64,000 nucleotides of DNA from Agrocybe praecox (taxonomy: Eukaryota; Basidiomycota; Agaricomycetes; Agaricales; Agrocybaceae). Under the pieces are notes generated by a model. That model worked only from the letters and a program-made list of their open reading frames with translations, made no database searches and was not told the DNA's origin. Each line of letters opens with the position of its first letter. The stretch's first letter is position 1. Shown here in pieces: positions 46,568 to 59,104 of the stretch. The DNA is taken from positions 1,713,618 to 1,777,617 of the forward strand of contig OZ024850.1 in the NCBI GenBank assembly GCA_964017145.1, read 5' to 3'. The translations under genes and the position numbers were made by a program.

Positions 46568-48282
46568 ATGGCTCGCAAGGACGATGACGAGAAGGTTACT
46601 GAGGTTCAGCAGAGCGTATATCCCGTCCCGGATATTCCTATCAAGGAATTGCTGGACTCCATTCCGTGAGTTGCCAGCGCTAGTCTTCTCCTGCATTCCT
46701 GACCACAGAAATTTAGTGCCCACTGTTTCGAGAGGTCGGCCCTCAGGTCTTCAACTTATATGTACGCTCTCCAATGAGTAAGATTTAACGAGCCGTTGGC
46801 TGATGGTTTTATTCTCCAGCTTCTGGGATTTGTTTGTGATTGTCGTCTCCTACAAAGGAACCCAGTTCCTTGACGCCTACATCAACCCTACAAACTTTGA
46901 CCTACCCAGCCCATATCTCTACACCGCCGCACGGCTTGCTCTTTGGTCATTGTACGGTTTCTGGGCTGGTCTATTTGCCACTGGACTCTGGGTTATCGGA
47001 CACGAGTGCGGCCATCAAGCATTCTCCGAGTCAAAGACCATCAATAACGCTGTGGGGTTGGTTCTTCACTCGGCGTAAGTTATATTTGGAAGTCTTTCCT
47101 TATTCGAAAACTGAGTGCATTTCATCAAGTCTCGGTGTCCCCTACCACTCATGGCGCGTCAGTCATGCTAAGCACCATGCATCCACTGGACACATGACCC
47201 AGGACCAGGTTTTCGTCCCTTCTACTCGTTCTTCCATGGGACTACCACCTTTCGACCCTGCCCGTGAGAATCTTTTGGGTTCACGCGTCACAGAAGAAGT
47301 CAAGAAAGAATTGTGGGAGGCCCTTGGTGATTCCCCTATCGGCGCTATCTTGGGTCCCGCTTCGTACTTGGTGAGTAAAAATATTAAATAGAAATAAAAG
47401 CGATCCTCATGAATTTAAAAGATTGGTGGTTGGTTGTTGTACATTACCACGAATGCTTCCGGACAAATTAGATACCCCAAAGGCACCAATCGTAAGTTAT
47501 ACATTGACACTTGCAGCTCTGACTAATCTCGTGTATTAAGATTTCAACCCCGACTCTCCTATGTATGCACCCCACCACCGCGGGCAAGTTATACTTTCGA
47601 CTGTTGGCATTCTGGCTTGGATTGCTGCTGTTGGTGTCAGCATATCTCACTGGGGCTTCACGGAAGTCTTCCGAACCTACCTTATTCCCTATCTCTGGTG
47701 AGTGGAACAAAATAAACATTTATATATGTTGTATTCTGACGGGTTCGCGAAAGGGTTAACCACTGGCTCGTCCTGATCACTTTCTTGCAACACACTGACC
47801 CTCTGCTCCCCCACTACCGCGCTCCTGAATTCACTTTTGCCCGTGGAGCTCTTGCTACTTTGGATCGCAACTTGCTCGGTGACCTCGGAAGTGTTGCTGC
47901 TTGGATCGGTGCGCATGCCACCAATGGTATCTCTGAGACCCATGTTCTCCACCACGTCTCCAGCAAAATCCCTCACTATAATGCGTAAGTCTGGGAAAAA
48001 GAAACCTTTCTAACTGTTACCTTTATTGACATCTTTCGCAGTTGGGAAGCAAGTACCGCTTTGAAGAAGAGGCTCGCTTCCGCTGGCGTTCCTATTGAAG
48101 GTGGTCCCGGTGGATGGTCTGAAATGATCCGAGTCTTCAGGGAGTGCAAATTCGTCGAGGACGAGGGAGACGTCGTCTTCTTCAAAAACGCCTACGGTCT
48201 CGCTAAGATGAAGCCTGCCATGCCTGAATCTGGCGCTGCAAGTGACTCCGGCGTTGAAGTTGATACCAAGAAAAAACTATAG
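46568..48282 (+). CDS. delta-12 fatty acid desaturase (FAD2 type)
   Basis: ER membrane desaturase converting oleate to linoleate. The three histidine boxes are all present: HECGH (in LWVIGHECGHQAFSES), HAKHH (in WRVSHAKHHASTGHM) and HVLHH (in ETHVLHHVSSKIPHYNA). Before the first box come membrane segments (FWDLFVIVVSYKG, LALWSLYGFWAGLFATGLW). The middle exon needs careful splicing: GPASYL|IGGWLLYITTNASGQIRYPKGTN|HFNPDSPMYAPHHRGQV, then the helices ILSTVGILAWIAAVGVSIS and LIPYLW|VNHWLVLITFLQHTDP. The C terminus (WEASTALKKRLASAG ... CKFVEDEGDVVFFKNAYG) is typical of basidiomycete FAD2. Start ATG 46568; stop TAG 48280-48282. About 440 residues, normal length. Confidence 0.93.
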
Positions 48283-48421
48283 ACCTTGACTGTCGACCTT
48301 GAATTGTCGATGCCCCCTCCCCATAGACGCCAGAGATACCTAATACATACATATACTGCCCAGAAGATTGTTGATGACATGTAATATAAAATAATATCAT
48401 AAACAGTTTACAGGTTCTATG

Positions 48422-49725
48422 TTAGTTATGCGTTGCTTCTTGTAAGGATTGCTTCCAGAGGTCTGCGAATTCCTCGATATCACGGCCACTACTCATGTTC
48501 ACAGCTTCGAAAGGAATCATATTGTGCTGATGAGCGGGGGCGTTGCTGGCTGCCGCGGGGTGGGAAGGAGAATCGATGACTCTGAGGGATGGAAGGAATT
48601 CGGCATTGGAAACCTTCCGATGAAGGTCCCGGAGCTCCTCATAAGTGAAGAGTAGAGAATCTGTCTTGGGTGCATATGGATTAAAGTCAATGATGTGTCC
48701 TCGCGACAGGTCTCGAGTCAAGAGGAAGTCAAAGACATCTAAGAGGTCGACACTATCGGCACGATTCTATTCCTTGACCTAGTATTACCACTCACAATCT
48801 GGTTGAGCGGTCCATCTAGGTTTGATGTTCGTCTTCCAAAATTCTTGAATGGCAGTAACAACTTTACTTTCAGTAGCTGGGTCGTTCCAGAATTCGTAGT
48901 AGTTTGTATCCCTCTGCGATATGCCTTTACATATGTGGGAAATATCATTCGCTTTTAGAACCAGGCAAAGAAATTTTCATCAAAGGAGATGAGATGCTCA
49001 CCGAAGAGCACATTGTCTCGGACGAAACATCTAAGTTCCCTACTGAGATCTACGGGGTACCACTTGCGTAGAACCAGCTCGAGTTCATAGAATGGTTTTT
49101 CATCACCCTCTTGTGGAAAGCACTCCTCAAAAACGATTTCTTCGTTGAGATCGTGATTGGTGAAATCGGAGGATTTTAAAAGAAGGTAGACGTCGGCTGG
49201 TGTCGTGCACTTTAGAGGAGAAGAAGGGGGAAGTAACCATGCTGCATCCTAAAGTCAATGACCAAAGAGGTGTTCAATTTTGTGGGGTAAGTGAAAATTA
49301 TAGAATGAAGCCTACCTTGGGCGATGAGAAATTGAGCTTAGGGAAAACACCCTCGTATTCCTTGATACAATCGCGAATCCGTTGATCTAGGTCTGGAAAT
49401 GCGTATGTCTTCCGGGGCGATTCATCTCCTTCGTCGTCTGAGCTTTCATTAGGGCCTTCGTCGTCCGAAAGGGTGCTTTCTGCGGGTCTAATCAAGGTCG
49501 AACAACTCAGGTTTGTTAAGAGTCTTAAAAAAGTACCAACATGTCTTCCGAGCCTTCGGGAACAAATACCCCATCTGAATTCAGATATTCTCGAAATTCA
49601 GACGAAAGAGGTCGAATGACAGTGCTTTTGATACTTTGTTTTGAGAAAGTAGGATACCAGGAAGAAAACTGAAAAGCAAGGATGTAGGAAGGTGTCAAGG
49701 GGGGAAAGAGGTCTTCTGACATCAT
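48422..49725 (-). CDS. CDC123: CDC123, eIF2 assembly chaperone
   Basis: ATP-grasp-fold protein that assembles the eIF2 alpha/beta/gamma complex for translation initiation. Conserved blocks are LAFQFSSWYPTFSKQSIKST and VIRPLSSEFREYLNSDGVFVP at the N terminus, FPDLDQRIRDCIKEYEGVFPKLNFSSP, then DAAWLLPPSSPLKCTTPADVYLLLKSSDF, LVLRKWYPVDLSRELRCFV, and the C-terminal YVFDFLLTRD ... HIIDFNPYAPKTDSLLFTYEEL. The W-L-P / S-x-x-K-C and DFNP segments form the nucleotide site. An acidic insert (STLSDDEGPNESSDDEGDES) follows the first block. Two adjacent Met codons (MMSEDLF) make the start uncertain by one residue, and a further Met lies four codons upstream. The 3' end is 139 bases from the desaturase 3' end (convergent). 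Confidence 0.92.
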
Positions 49726-49942
49726 GGCAATTATCAAAAAAGATAAGATTGAGACCGAATTCGATTCTCAATGAGGTTTTAATTCCAAATTCGGAAAATG
49801 TTTCCTTCCTGGAGAAAAATTAGACATAGGTATGGATACAAGGGTATGTACGTATGAATACTATATGGAAAACAGAACATGGCATGAGAGATTCCTAGAC
49901 GTATAATAATGCTCAAGATAGTGAGGAGTGAATAATCGTTAA

Positions 49943-51470
49943 TCATTGCTTCTTTTGCTGGTTAGCTAGGTAGTCGGCGTACCACCACTATAAACTCAAC
50001 ATCAGGAAAATGATGAGGAAGCTGAGAAATGAAGTACGCACCTCAACCATTCGCTTGACTCCCTCCTCAATACCCATTTGGGGTTCATATCCAAGGATCC
50101 GCCTGGCCTTTTCAATGTTGTGCCACCTCGTTGCACAACTGAAAGTTACTTTGAACCGTGTGAAGGTAACGTCTTTACCCGTCAACCAGCCATACCACTC
50201 TGAGCCTGTCGCAGCTGCTAGACCAACAGACTTTGGAAGCTTAATGAGAGTCTTGGGTGTCCTTTTATCGGGGAAATATTTGTCAAGCTCCTGCCAGACT
50301 AATCTTGGGAAGTCCCAGAAATATGTAGGCTCTCCATTGGTGACGAAGAACGCTTGTCCTGCAACTTGCAGAGGGTTTACGTCGGGGTTCATGACTTTCG
50401 CGCGTTTGAGAGCATATTCTGAAAGAGGATCAAAGCGAGTTCGAATGACCGGACGAGGCGTTGCCTGGAAATCAGGATCCTCAAATGCTGCTGCTATCTT
50501 CTCCGCATTTGGAGGTGGATTAATGTATGGACCCAAAGGCCTAGCTTCACAGGTTGGGACGCGGTATCTTCCGGTGGTGACATCGACAGGGAGGATAGGG
50601 TACTCGAGCAATTCTTGTTCTGCGTCGGTAAAGGGGGGAAGGTCATCTATGCTCTCCGGGACCTTTTCAATAGTTGAGAGAGCTGGAGCTGGTGGAGGTG
50701 TTTCAAGCTTGTCAGCAGCAAGGATATGGGCATGGGCGACATTGCCAACATAGGTCCAGTCAAAAAGATTCGTGTTGTCCCCAATTTGGAAATTAGTCTG
50801 ACCACGCTCGTAAACTTGGTAGAGTCCTGACATGGCCTGTCGATCTCCGGGGCTGGGCATACATGAGCATCGTACGAGAAACAAAAAGAAGACACGCACC
50901 CAAAGATCCCCGCAGGTCTCAAGGCTACTGTCAGGAGACCTCCTTTTCCATTGGCTTCAAGGACTGCTTTCTCTGCTTTGGCTTTGGTGTCATTATATGC
51001 ATCCAATGGGACCTCCGGGAATGGTATTCTCTCGTCGCCATCAATAATATCGGCTCCATTGAAAATCACACCAGCTGAACTCGTAAAGACGAGTTTGCGA
51101 ACTCCTGTCTCGACAGCTGCAGCAATAACAGCTTTCGTGCCTTCTACGTTGACTTTGTGAAATATTGCAGGGTTATTTAATGTGGCATGAGGTGATGCTG
51201 TGTGAATGATGCAAGTAGTTCCACTCTAAAAGGGAAATTGATACGAATAATAGACGTAAAGTATACTTGACCCACTTTGCGCAATGCAGAAGCCACGGAC
51301 TCCTGGTCACTAATGTCTCCAGAGTAGAATGTAACATCGTCATAGCGTTCAACGATGTCAAAAACCGAGACGATGTCCCCTCGGTCCAGTAATTGCTGAA
51401 CAATGTGTCGACCAACGAAACCATTTCCGCCAATTACTAGGTAGACATCTCGAGATTTCGTGTTTGCCAT
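49943..51470 (-). CDS. ERG26: ERG26-like sterol-4-alpha-carboxylate 3-dehydrogenase
   Basis: 3-beta-HSD/SDR enzyme of the ergosterol C-4 demethylation complex (with Erg25, Erg27, Erg28) on the ER. The nucleotide-binding loop is YLVIGGNGFVGRHIVQQLLD; conserved SDR parts are GTTCIIHTASPH, LVFTSSAGVIFNG, and the catalytic Tyr-Lys pair in YNDTKAKAEKAVLEANG. LRPAGIFGPGDRQAM and NLFDWTYVGNVAHAHILAAD are family signatures. The C terminus has RRILGYEPQMGIEEGVKRMVE and ends WWYADYLANQQKKQ after a final intron. An insert with Pro-rich sequence (PPPAPALSTIEKVPES) occurs in many basidiomycete members. Start at 51470 (MANTKSRDVYLV); TGA at 49943-49945. It is divergent from the borealin-like gene, 289 bases away. 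Confidence 0.9.
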
Positions 51471-51759
51471 GTCTGGACGCAGAGAATTTCAGATTAGTTG
51501 ATGTAAGAAGATTATTCTGCAATTTAGCTGCGAGACTAAGTTCAGGAACAAGGGAAAAAAGGAATGGCTAATTTACGAAGCCGTGTCGAACGACTCGGAC
51601 ATATTTTTTTTTGATTCCCCACAACGCGTTACACGTGCAGAGTCACGTGAATGAGCGTCCTGACTCCTCGTCGCGCTCTGGCAGGCGTTCAAGAATCAAC
51701 GTTGTGCTGACCTTTTGTTGATCAAGAACAATATCTTCAAAGCATCCTCCACTTCCAAG

Positions 51760-53311
51760 ATGGATCTACCTATTTCCAAACGACATTACAGTAACGAAGA
51801 AAAGAGGCAACTGCTTCTAAATCTAGATATTGAAGGTTCAAAAACTTGATGCAAATTTCTGCGCTTTCTGACCGTGTCGTGTTTTTCAGTTGCTCATCGC
51901 AGCAGGCAGTTCGAATCTTGGCTTGCGGACAAGTTAGAAAACTTCACCCTTCATCAAGAAGGCCAGGTTTCTCGGATTCCGAAACAAGTCCGAAGCATGA
52001 CTATGCGTGAATTTGGAGCCAAATACGATGGAAATATTCAGGCTGCACTGCGGGGTTTCCAGAAAGAAAGATTAGCGGCAGCAGGAGCTGATGCAACATT
52101 GGGGGAAATTGATAAGAGCATGCGAAAGAGAAAATGGGTTGCCAGTCAAGAATCAGAGCCCGAGCCTTCTGGGTCTAGCCAGCCGAAAGATGGAGATTCA
52201 CAAAAAGGAATGAAGAATGGTGCGTTTATCCTTTTCGCGATCCAAAGATTTACGACTGACTTCGTATAGCTCGCACACAACTTTCATCACCCAAGAAAGT
52301 GGCCGGATCCTCAACAGGCCCAGGAACTGCCCAACGCTCCCGATTATTGAACGCTGCTAAAACACCAGGCTCTAGTGTACGTCGATATAAGTATTATTCA
52401 TGCCTCAAAGACTTACAACTGTCCGTTAGCGAATACTCGGACGTCCTCCTCCCACTACAAGCCCTCAGAAAATAAGATATCCATTTAACAGCTCTACTGC
52501 AAAGTCCAACCCCCTACCCTCGTTCCGTCCTACATCGCCTTTGAAGCGCACAACCTCCAATCCAAATCTTGAAGGTCAACCACAACAAGGTCGCGTCCCC
52601 TCAAGCTCAAGCTTCAACCCAATTCTCCCGCCAAAGACGCCTTCTTATCCCCCTCGACAGCCCACGGGCCAGAATGCTACCACCACCATGCGCTTACCCC
52701 GAAGAGACGAAAACATGCTCAGTGTGAATGGCTCTCCTCTTGCGAATCCATACGAATTTGGATTGGGTTGGTTCAAAGGGGTTGAAATGGCGCACTTGGA
52801 GTCCGATGATGATGAATCGCAAGACGAACCTGAGCGTACCGATACTGGAGGTCGCACCCTGAAAAGAATGAAAAGTAGTATCATCGTTCGCAGGGATCCT
52901 TCTGTGATATTCCCAAATGGATTACATTCACGGACAGAGTCTCAAGCGAGTTTCCATACCGCTTCATCTTCACGGACAACATCATCGTCACACTCAAGAG
53001 ACAATTCCCATCTCACTGAACTCGTAACACCAAAACCACAGACTTTTGGGGCGTTTCGCTTTCCTTCAGTGCAGCCAGCAATTGCAAATACTGAGACCAC
53101 CCCTCGACCTGCCCCTAGTCACACGAGAACGTTCTCTGCTTTGGTGGCCATCCCAACAAAAGACGGACATCTTCTTGAATTCGATCCTTTACAGACATCA
53201 CCGGGAGCTTTGGACGCTTTGGAGGGCATCTCTGACAGCGCCAAGAAACAGGCTAAAGCTGAAATGGGACGGCTAATACAGGCCACTGTGGATAAATGGA
53301 AGATACTATAG
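51760..53311 (+). CDS. borealin / Nbl1-like chromosomal passenger complex subunit
   Basis: Exon 1 encodes MDLPISKRHYSNEEKRQLLLNLDIE; exon 2 continues VAHRSRQFESWLADKLENFTLHQEGQVSRIPKQVRSMTMREFGAKYDG. This helical block is the conserved N-terminal Nbl1/Borealin region that bundles with survivin/Bir1 and INCENP/Sli15 to place Aurora kinase on centromeres and spindle midzone. The rest is disordered and Ser/Pro-rich with many SP/TP sites (KTPSYPP, PTSPLKR, TTSPQK) suited to CDK phosphorylation. It ends with a short conserved helix (GALDALEGISDSAKKQAKAEMGRLIQATVDKW), reminiscent of borealin C-terminal dimerisation regions. About 410 residues, longer than yeast Nbl1. Start ATG 51760; stop TAG 53309. 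Confidence 0.82.
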
Positions 53312-53461
53312 CCTTTCGTTCTTTTTGTTTTGCTGTTATTGGACGTTGGACTTCGTTATTTATTGATCTGTAAAATATTCCTCATCAAGTACAAGTTTTC
53401 TAGTGTAAAATGCTAACACCACACATAATCGATCCCGTGTACCATAAAACATCAAGCTGGA

Positions 53462-56400
53462 TCATGCCTCTATTAACTGGAGGTGACCAATTCGACATTG
53501 TCGACTATTATTATTGCGAACAACCACCAACATCGGTGGAGATTTTTTGTTGTGGTGCAATCTTTGGCGGGGCGTAAGATATAATGATAGAAAGACGGAA
53601 TAACCTTGTACACACCGAGTAGCTTGCTGGTCCATTTCTAACAGACGAGTCAACGCCACAGCACCGATGGCGAAGCCCTCTCCCCTAGCCAAAGAATAAT
53701 GGCCAGTAGTGATATGCCCAACTGCCTCTGCTTCTTTGGGTATTCGCTCCCCCAGCTATTCAAAGATTCATCAGACACTGATACGCATGGAAATACGGAA
53801 ACTGACCTCAATTTCCTCAGGTACTTCAGAGTCGGGGTCTTTCATTTTTCCTGTGAAGAAAAGTTTTGCCCATTTTCTATATAAATCATCCGGGAGATTG
53901 TAAATAAAGGCCACATCCTCAGGTACTCCACGTAGATTCATAGTTATTTTCACATTTATCAGAGCACCTTGAAGGAGGTCGGCTGGTCTGACAGTGTCTG
54001 GCAATGATCGCAAACCCCTCTTTGCCCGTAAACGGTTGACATCCGAGTACAGCACGTTTGTAGCATTGAATACGGAAGACACGTTGGTGAACAATTTCGT
54101 CACTTCTGAGCCACGTAGCAACCATGGACGAACCAAAGAGGGAACGACTTCACCCTCCGTTTCCTCCATAATCACGTCCCTCTGAGTGCTAGTAAACGCG
54201 GTGTCATCGTCTTCATTCCGAGTACGTATTCCGAGGACCTTTTCCCAGTCTGCTTTCCAAGGATTCAAGACTCCGAGCTTTTCATAGTTGGGCCTTTTAG
54301 CAGGAGGCTTCCTTTCCCATGAGGCTCTTTCCTTGGCCTCTAAATCTTCTGCATATGATTTGTATGTTTCTGCAAACGGATAATCGCGAGGGAAGTATGG
54401 AACTCCTGCTTCGTATGCCTGCGTTTGACGTTCAAACTGGCCAGCAACGCGCGTGCTGGTATAAATGAGTGAGCTGAAGAAGGCCATTGACCAGCCGGCC
54501 GGAATCATAAGTGTCCAGCCATGTCGTGCTTGACCGTCGCTTGAACCAGGAGCTTCTACAGAATTCTGTATAAGCAGAATTGGTACACGGTCATCCTGAC
54601 GGAGAGGGGTGAGTGGTGTCCCCGGAACAGACATCTGATGCACATTATTATGAGCGTGAACAGCATTGAGAACAGCTTCATACCTCAGCACGGCGGTTGT
54701 CTAGGTCTTTCTTCTTATACCGCGGCTTCGCAAGACCATTGCGGATAGAGTCATCCCAGATGTCGCTCTGTGCAAGGAGGCTGGATGGTAATGTGATATT
54801 CGACTGACTGAGTGTTTCGGAATTTTTAGATGGTTTTGCATTCTTAGGAGGAAAACTATCGCTCCTCAGCTAGAGAACACTGATCGTTGAAAATGGACTG
54901 ACCTTAATCGGGGATCATTGACGGTAAAACCAATGACCATACCACGAGGCAGCGAACCGGAGCTTTGCAAGTTGGTTAATGACGACCAAAACTAGTGACG
55001 TTAATTGAGTTCAAAAATATGCGTATTTCATCGTACCTGCTTAAATTCTCCCCGTTGGTCGCTGGAGACGGGGATTAACGCTCCTTTGAGGACCTGACTT
55101 GCTTTAGGGCCTGTGATCTCGAAAACATTGATATGACCCCTCAAGTCAGCTATTTCTAAATAAGCTTCAGCTGAATCCCCATGGAGCGTTCTGTAAGTCT
55201 GCAATGCATGAGACGCTGCGTTCTTCAAAGTGTCGACAACAGCAGTTTGGGCAGATGGATGGAATCGCAGCCATACAGCACGGATATCCGAAAGTAGAAC
55301 ATCTTTAGAGGGACTAGGCTTCCCAGCAGTTTGTGCTGTATCTTTTTGGACCGGACGCCATAAAATAGTCACTGGAGCAATCAGGTCGTAAGGGTATGAA
55401 CCAACTCTATACATATGTGTTTCAAGTACGCGAGATCCAGGAAGCCATCTGAGAATTCAAATAAGATCTCACAGTTGAACAAACACTGTAGAAAAAGCAC
55501 ACCTCTTCGAACTCGGACCTGGTCCTTGGGGGTCACAACACAAGTCCAACATCGTTGTCAAAGTGGCTTCTTTGCCCTTTACTTCTACTAGCGAGTAGTA
55601 CGAAGCATCGTGCAGAATGGCTCCGTGTATGGAAGCACGGTATGATGGACGATAAGATTTTTCAGTGGGAGAAATAGCCTATCAAAGAAAAGATGAGTAC
55701 AGTAAACTGCATCTTCTGATATATCTGTACCGACCAAACGATAACCCCAGAGATTTTCCATGTGCATGCGTTTAGCATGCCATATATGGGTTTCAAGCCA
55801 TGACTTGTCGCCTATAAGAATGTCAAATCAAATGTGCTTTGTAAGAGTTCCATAACATACGTTGTCTTTTCAAGAGAATTTCTGTTCGCTTCTTATCCTT
55901 TCCTTTTTTGTGTCGAGGTTGGGAGTTTCCTGCAACCTTTTTTCGGAGAGGATCCATCTAGACACATGTGAGATAACGCAATGTAAACTTGGAGAAACCA
56001 TCTGCGTACCTCTGCCCTTGCTCTGTCTCGCAACCTCAGCGGAACACGGCGGACATCATGACTCGCAGCTCTTCTGCGTAAATGCCTCGGAAGGGTTTGC
56101 CAGACGCGATGTGTTGAACTGGCACTAGACAAAGAAAGCACTTTAGCATTATGGCCACGCTAAATGTAGTTCTTTTACCTTGCTGTTTTCATAGCGGTGT
56201 GCATGGCATCTATCTCAAAGGCGCGAGCCTAACAACATTATGGTATTGATGAGATTTGCTACTAACAGAAGAAGTTTTCCTACCTCTACAAACTTTTCGA
56301 CTTCTATGGTAGCTGGTAATTTCGTGGCATCTATATTATTGTTCTCAATAGCAATTATAGTCTCTTATAAGTCAACACATTACTGTTAATTGAATTCGAG

Positions 56401-56537
56401 ACGCCTCCTGATCCACTTGCTACTTGTGAAGTTGGAGTTTGGACATTGATTGTTCGTGCAGCTGTAACCTTCAGCTTTTTCTTCTCTCGACCTGTCAGCT
56501 CGCTTCCATCCTGTCCATTTGAACGCTTCTGCGCCAT
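53462..56537 (-). CDS. POP1: POP1, RNase P / RNase MRP protein subunit
   Basis: Largest protein of nuclear RNase P and MRP, needed for tRNA 5' processing and rRNA processing. N terminus MAQKRSNGQDGSELTGREKKKLK is basic. Core blocks are FVEARAFEIDAM, VWQTLPRHLRRRAASHDVRRVPLRLRDRA, and [25 protein letters not shown], which are POP1 signatures for RNA contact. HDASYYSLVEVKG, LKGALIPVSSDQRGEFKQFW and GSLPRGMVIGFTVNDPRL follow. The POPLD-like region includes HGWTLMIPAGWSMAFFSSLIY. The end, after an intron at EEIE|, is LGERIPKEAEAVGHITTGHYSLARGEGFAIGAVAL and a last exon ending NNNSRQCRIGHLQLIEA. Many introns; TGA at 53462. Confidence 0.92.
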
Positions 56538-56935
56538 TTTTGAGTTCGCTCGAGTGGGTGGACAAGGTTGTGATTCGTGGATTGAAGTTTTGAGAGGTTG
56601 AGATTATGAATATAAGAGATTGCTATGCCTCAGTAAGGCCAATAGAGCGTAATTAAACCAATCTGGGGCTGCCAAAAACTGGTAGCCACAAGACCTGTAG
56701 TACTGGAAAATTGAAAGTCGAAGTCAGAAGGTTAACGCGACCCGCACTGGGACGCGAAACGTCAATCACGTGAAGTGTGACAAAGATAAACATCACCAAT
56801 GCCCCGCCGGACCGCGTACATAACTAATTCCGTAGACCCGTAACAGCTCTGTCATAGACAGAACGGTCGCCGGTCTACTCATTCCGCACATTATTGCTAC
56901 TTGCTTTGACCCAACTAAACAAACGTTCAAGCAGA

Positions 56936-57652
56936 ATGGCCTCTCTTGCACGTCTCACGGGCGTCTGTAGAGTAGTGCCACGCGTTGTTCAATGTCGCTC
57001 CTTATCTACCACAAGTGCAGTTCGCAATGAGGCCACGTCGAACTTAGGAGTGGCTCCCGTTCAGAAGAAACCAATTGGTGGTTTCCGTGGAGGGTTGGTG
57101 TCATATGTCGCTTAAACATCTTTAATTTCATCCCTAATTTCTAATCGGTTAGAATTGTTGGATTCCTGTTTGGATTCTCGCTGGCTTCATCATACGCTGC
57201 ATACCACCTCTTGGAAGAATACCAAAAAGCCTCTGCGGCACTACAGGCTAGTGTTGAGGAACTGAAGCTGAGTACAGAAAAGGTAAATTTTTAACAAAAT
57301 ACTTGAATACTTTCTGACCTATACTTTTAGGTATCGGCTCATGTTAGACGGATAGAAGCGGTGGAAAAGGATCTAAAAGCGTTGAACGATGCGTCTGCTA
57401 CCAAGGAAGATATATCCAGAGTGAGGACAGAAGTGAAGAAACTATACGACGGTCTTCATGTTGGTGAGTTTATTGTGCTCCCTCCTAAGTAATCAAATTA
57501 ACACCCTCTCAGAATTTTTGGATTTGCGAACACATGTCTGGGGCATTCGTACGTTATTTTCAGCTTTTCGGTCAAAATATTGCTAACTACTTGTTGCAGA
57601 ACAAGATCTTCATAAACTCTCTACAAAAGAATCCACAGAAGTTCGCATATGA
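56936..57652 (+). CDS. small mitochondrial membrane protein with coiled coil
   Basis: About 160 residues over five or six short exons. A presequence (MASLARLTGVCRVVPRVVQ ... RSLSTTSAV) is followed by GGFRGGIVGFLFGFSLASSYAAYHLL, one membrane helix. Then comes a coiled coil (EEYQKASAALQASVEELKLSTEKVSAHVRRIEAVEKDLKALND) and EFLDLRTHVWGIQQDLHKL. It resembles the widely conserved, uncharacterised fungal inner-membrane coiled-coil proteins (Yil077c-like); no function is proposed. The last intron has to be removed to replace an extended frame by QQDLHKLSTKESTEVRI and TGA 57650-57652. Divergent from POP1, 398 bases away. Confidence 0.75.
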
Positions 57653-57833
57653 AAATATAGATTATAGAGTGGATTATTCTCTGGTCTCCAGGATTGTCTG
57701 TTGTGATCCTATAGCGTTGTCACCACTGAAAGATTTCTTTTTAAGGTGAGTTGGAACATCATTCTCAGTGTGTCATGGTCATTTGCCCAGGCTTTCTTCG
57801 TTGATGTCATACATCAGTTAGCTTGTCTGCTAT

Positions 57834-57868
57834 AAAGGAGGCGTAAGAGAGCTTCTGACCTCCTTTTT
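57834..57868. repeat. inverted repeat with T-run
   Basis: AAAGGAGG at 57834-57841 pairs with CCTCCTTT at 57859-57866, leaving a 17-base loop, and a run of T follows. It lies about 180 bases after the coiled-coil gene. It could be part of a 3' UTR or a small RNA end; function unknown. Confidence 0.5.
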
Positions 57869-58664
57869 TGGTTTTTCGTATCCATGGTCTTGACATTTCC
57901 AGTGATTTTACTCGTGTATCATCTGCTCTCTCGTGCTCTGTTGGAGAATGTAATTTAAATAATTGAATGTCGTTATACGCCTAACCGGCGAACTTTTCGG
58001 GTTGTTCACACGTGTGAGTCGTTACTGTCCCGCTCAAGTCCCGCTATGCTTTCATCACGACCGAACTTAATTTCTTTCTTGAAAGTGTCATTTTTCAACG
58101 ATACACGACCTACTCAGATGACGAAACGACTAGCAAGCGGATGTGAAAAACGGCTTTTTATCTTGGCAAATGGAGGTCCGTTTGACATGTAGTGATTTGA
58201 CGACGAGCGCATAGAGAAACCTTGAAGCTGCATCAGACAACGCAGAAGCTTGAGAAATTTTAAGAGGTGTACTCTGCTGCGGGGCTCAACAGATACCTGC
58301 GGACACCATCATAATACGGGGCAAGCAGTCTAGCTCAATCGCGAACACGGACGAAGTTCGGCTTAATCATCAATTTGCTGGCAACCAGGTAAGGAACACA
58401 CCTTGAACAAACCATCATCCGTGTAAGGATGTCTAACGATCTTTTGTAAGTTATAGCAACCTGATTTGACCTATAATTAATAACACGCATCACGCGAGAA
58501 TTACTGAAGATGTACCGGTGAGCGACAGTCCGCCATGACAGTCTGCAAGTCAAAGACAGATTATGCCGAGCGCCCCATCCAGATTTCCCTGTGAGAGTTT
58601 TACCCTGACGACATTGTCAGGCTACTCTTGATCATCCAGCCTTGTTGATTGTTGATTCGTACAA

Positions 58665-58696
58665 GCCTCAATGTGCCTCAATGTGCCTCAATGTGC
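58665..58696. repeat. 10-bp tandem repeat, 3.2 copies
   Basis: The unit GCCTCAATGT is repeated three times without mismatch, followed by GC. It lies about 410 bases upstream of the secreted-protein start codon. Confidence 0.8.
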
Positions 58697-58859
58697 ACTA
58701 CCGTACCTAGGCTTTTCACAGCACGCGCTTGGCCAATTGAGCTTTCGCTACATATTATTGTCTTGGTTACCATTTTCGCCAAACAGTATTATATTTCCAA
58801 TGTCTAGGATCACTTTACTATCTGGGATATGTTATAGTTACTCTCCGAACCAGGATTTT

Positions 58860-58869
58860 TATATAAAGG
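58860..58869 (+). promoter_or_regulatory. TATA box of the secreted-protein gene
   Basis: TATATAAAGG, a near-perfect TATA box, 236 bases before the ATG at 59105. It is followed by a pyrimidine-rich stretch, as in strongly expressed fungal genes. Confidence 0.5.
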
Positions 58870-59104
58870 CACCCGAGATAAAAATGATTCCTCATTCCAC
58901 TACCTTCTTTTGCCACCCAAGACAGGTTCTTGTACATCCTTTTCCTCAGTTTTCGGTATGTCACTTTTTGTACTATCCGAGCAGTCGTACTGACATTCGT
59001 GAAAAGTCGCAGGCGTTTTTCTTTCACCTTTACCTTCTTTCCACGAAAACTTTTTTTAAACTTTTCTACGTCTTTTCCTCTCAATAATAGAATTATTGGC
59101 CAAC

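Larger units (their letters stand above)
57653..59104. other. long intergenic region, convergent/promoter
   Basis: About 1.45 kb holding the 3' UTR of the mitochondrial protein gene and the promoter of the next secreted protein. It contains an inverted repeat (57834-57868), a short tandem repeat (58665-58696) and a TATA box (58860-58869). ORFs up to 138 codons here carry no domain. Confidence 0.45.

Noticed and set aside
50010..50753. 247-codon plus-strand ORF
   Set aside because: Antisense shadow of the ERG26-like exon, with no domain.
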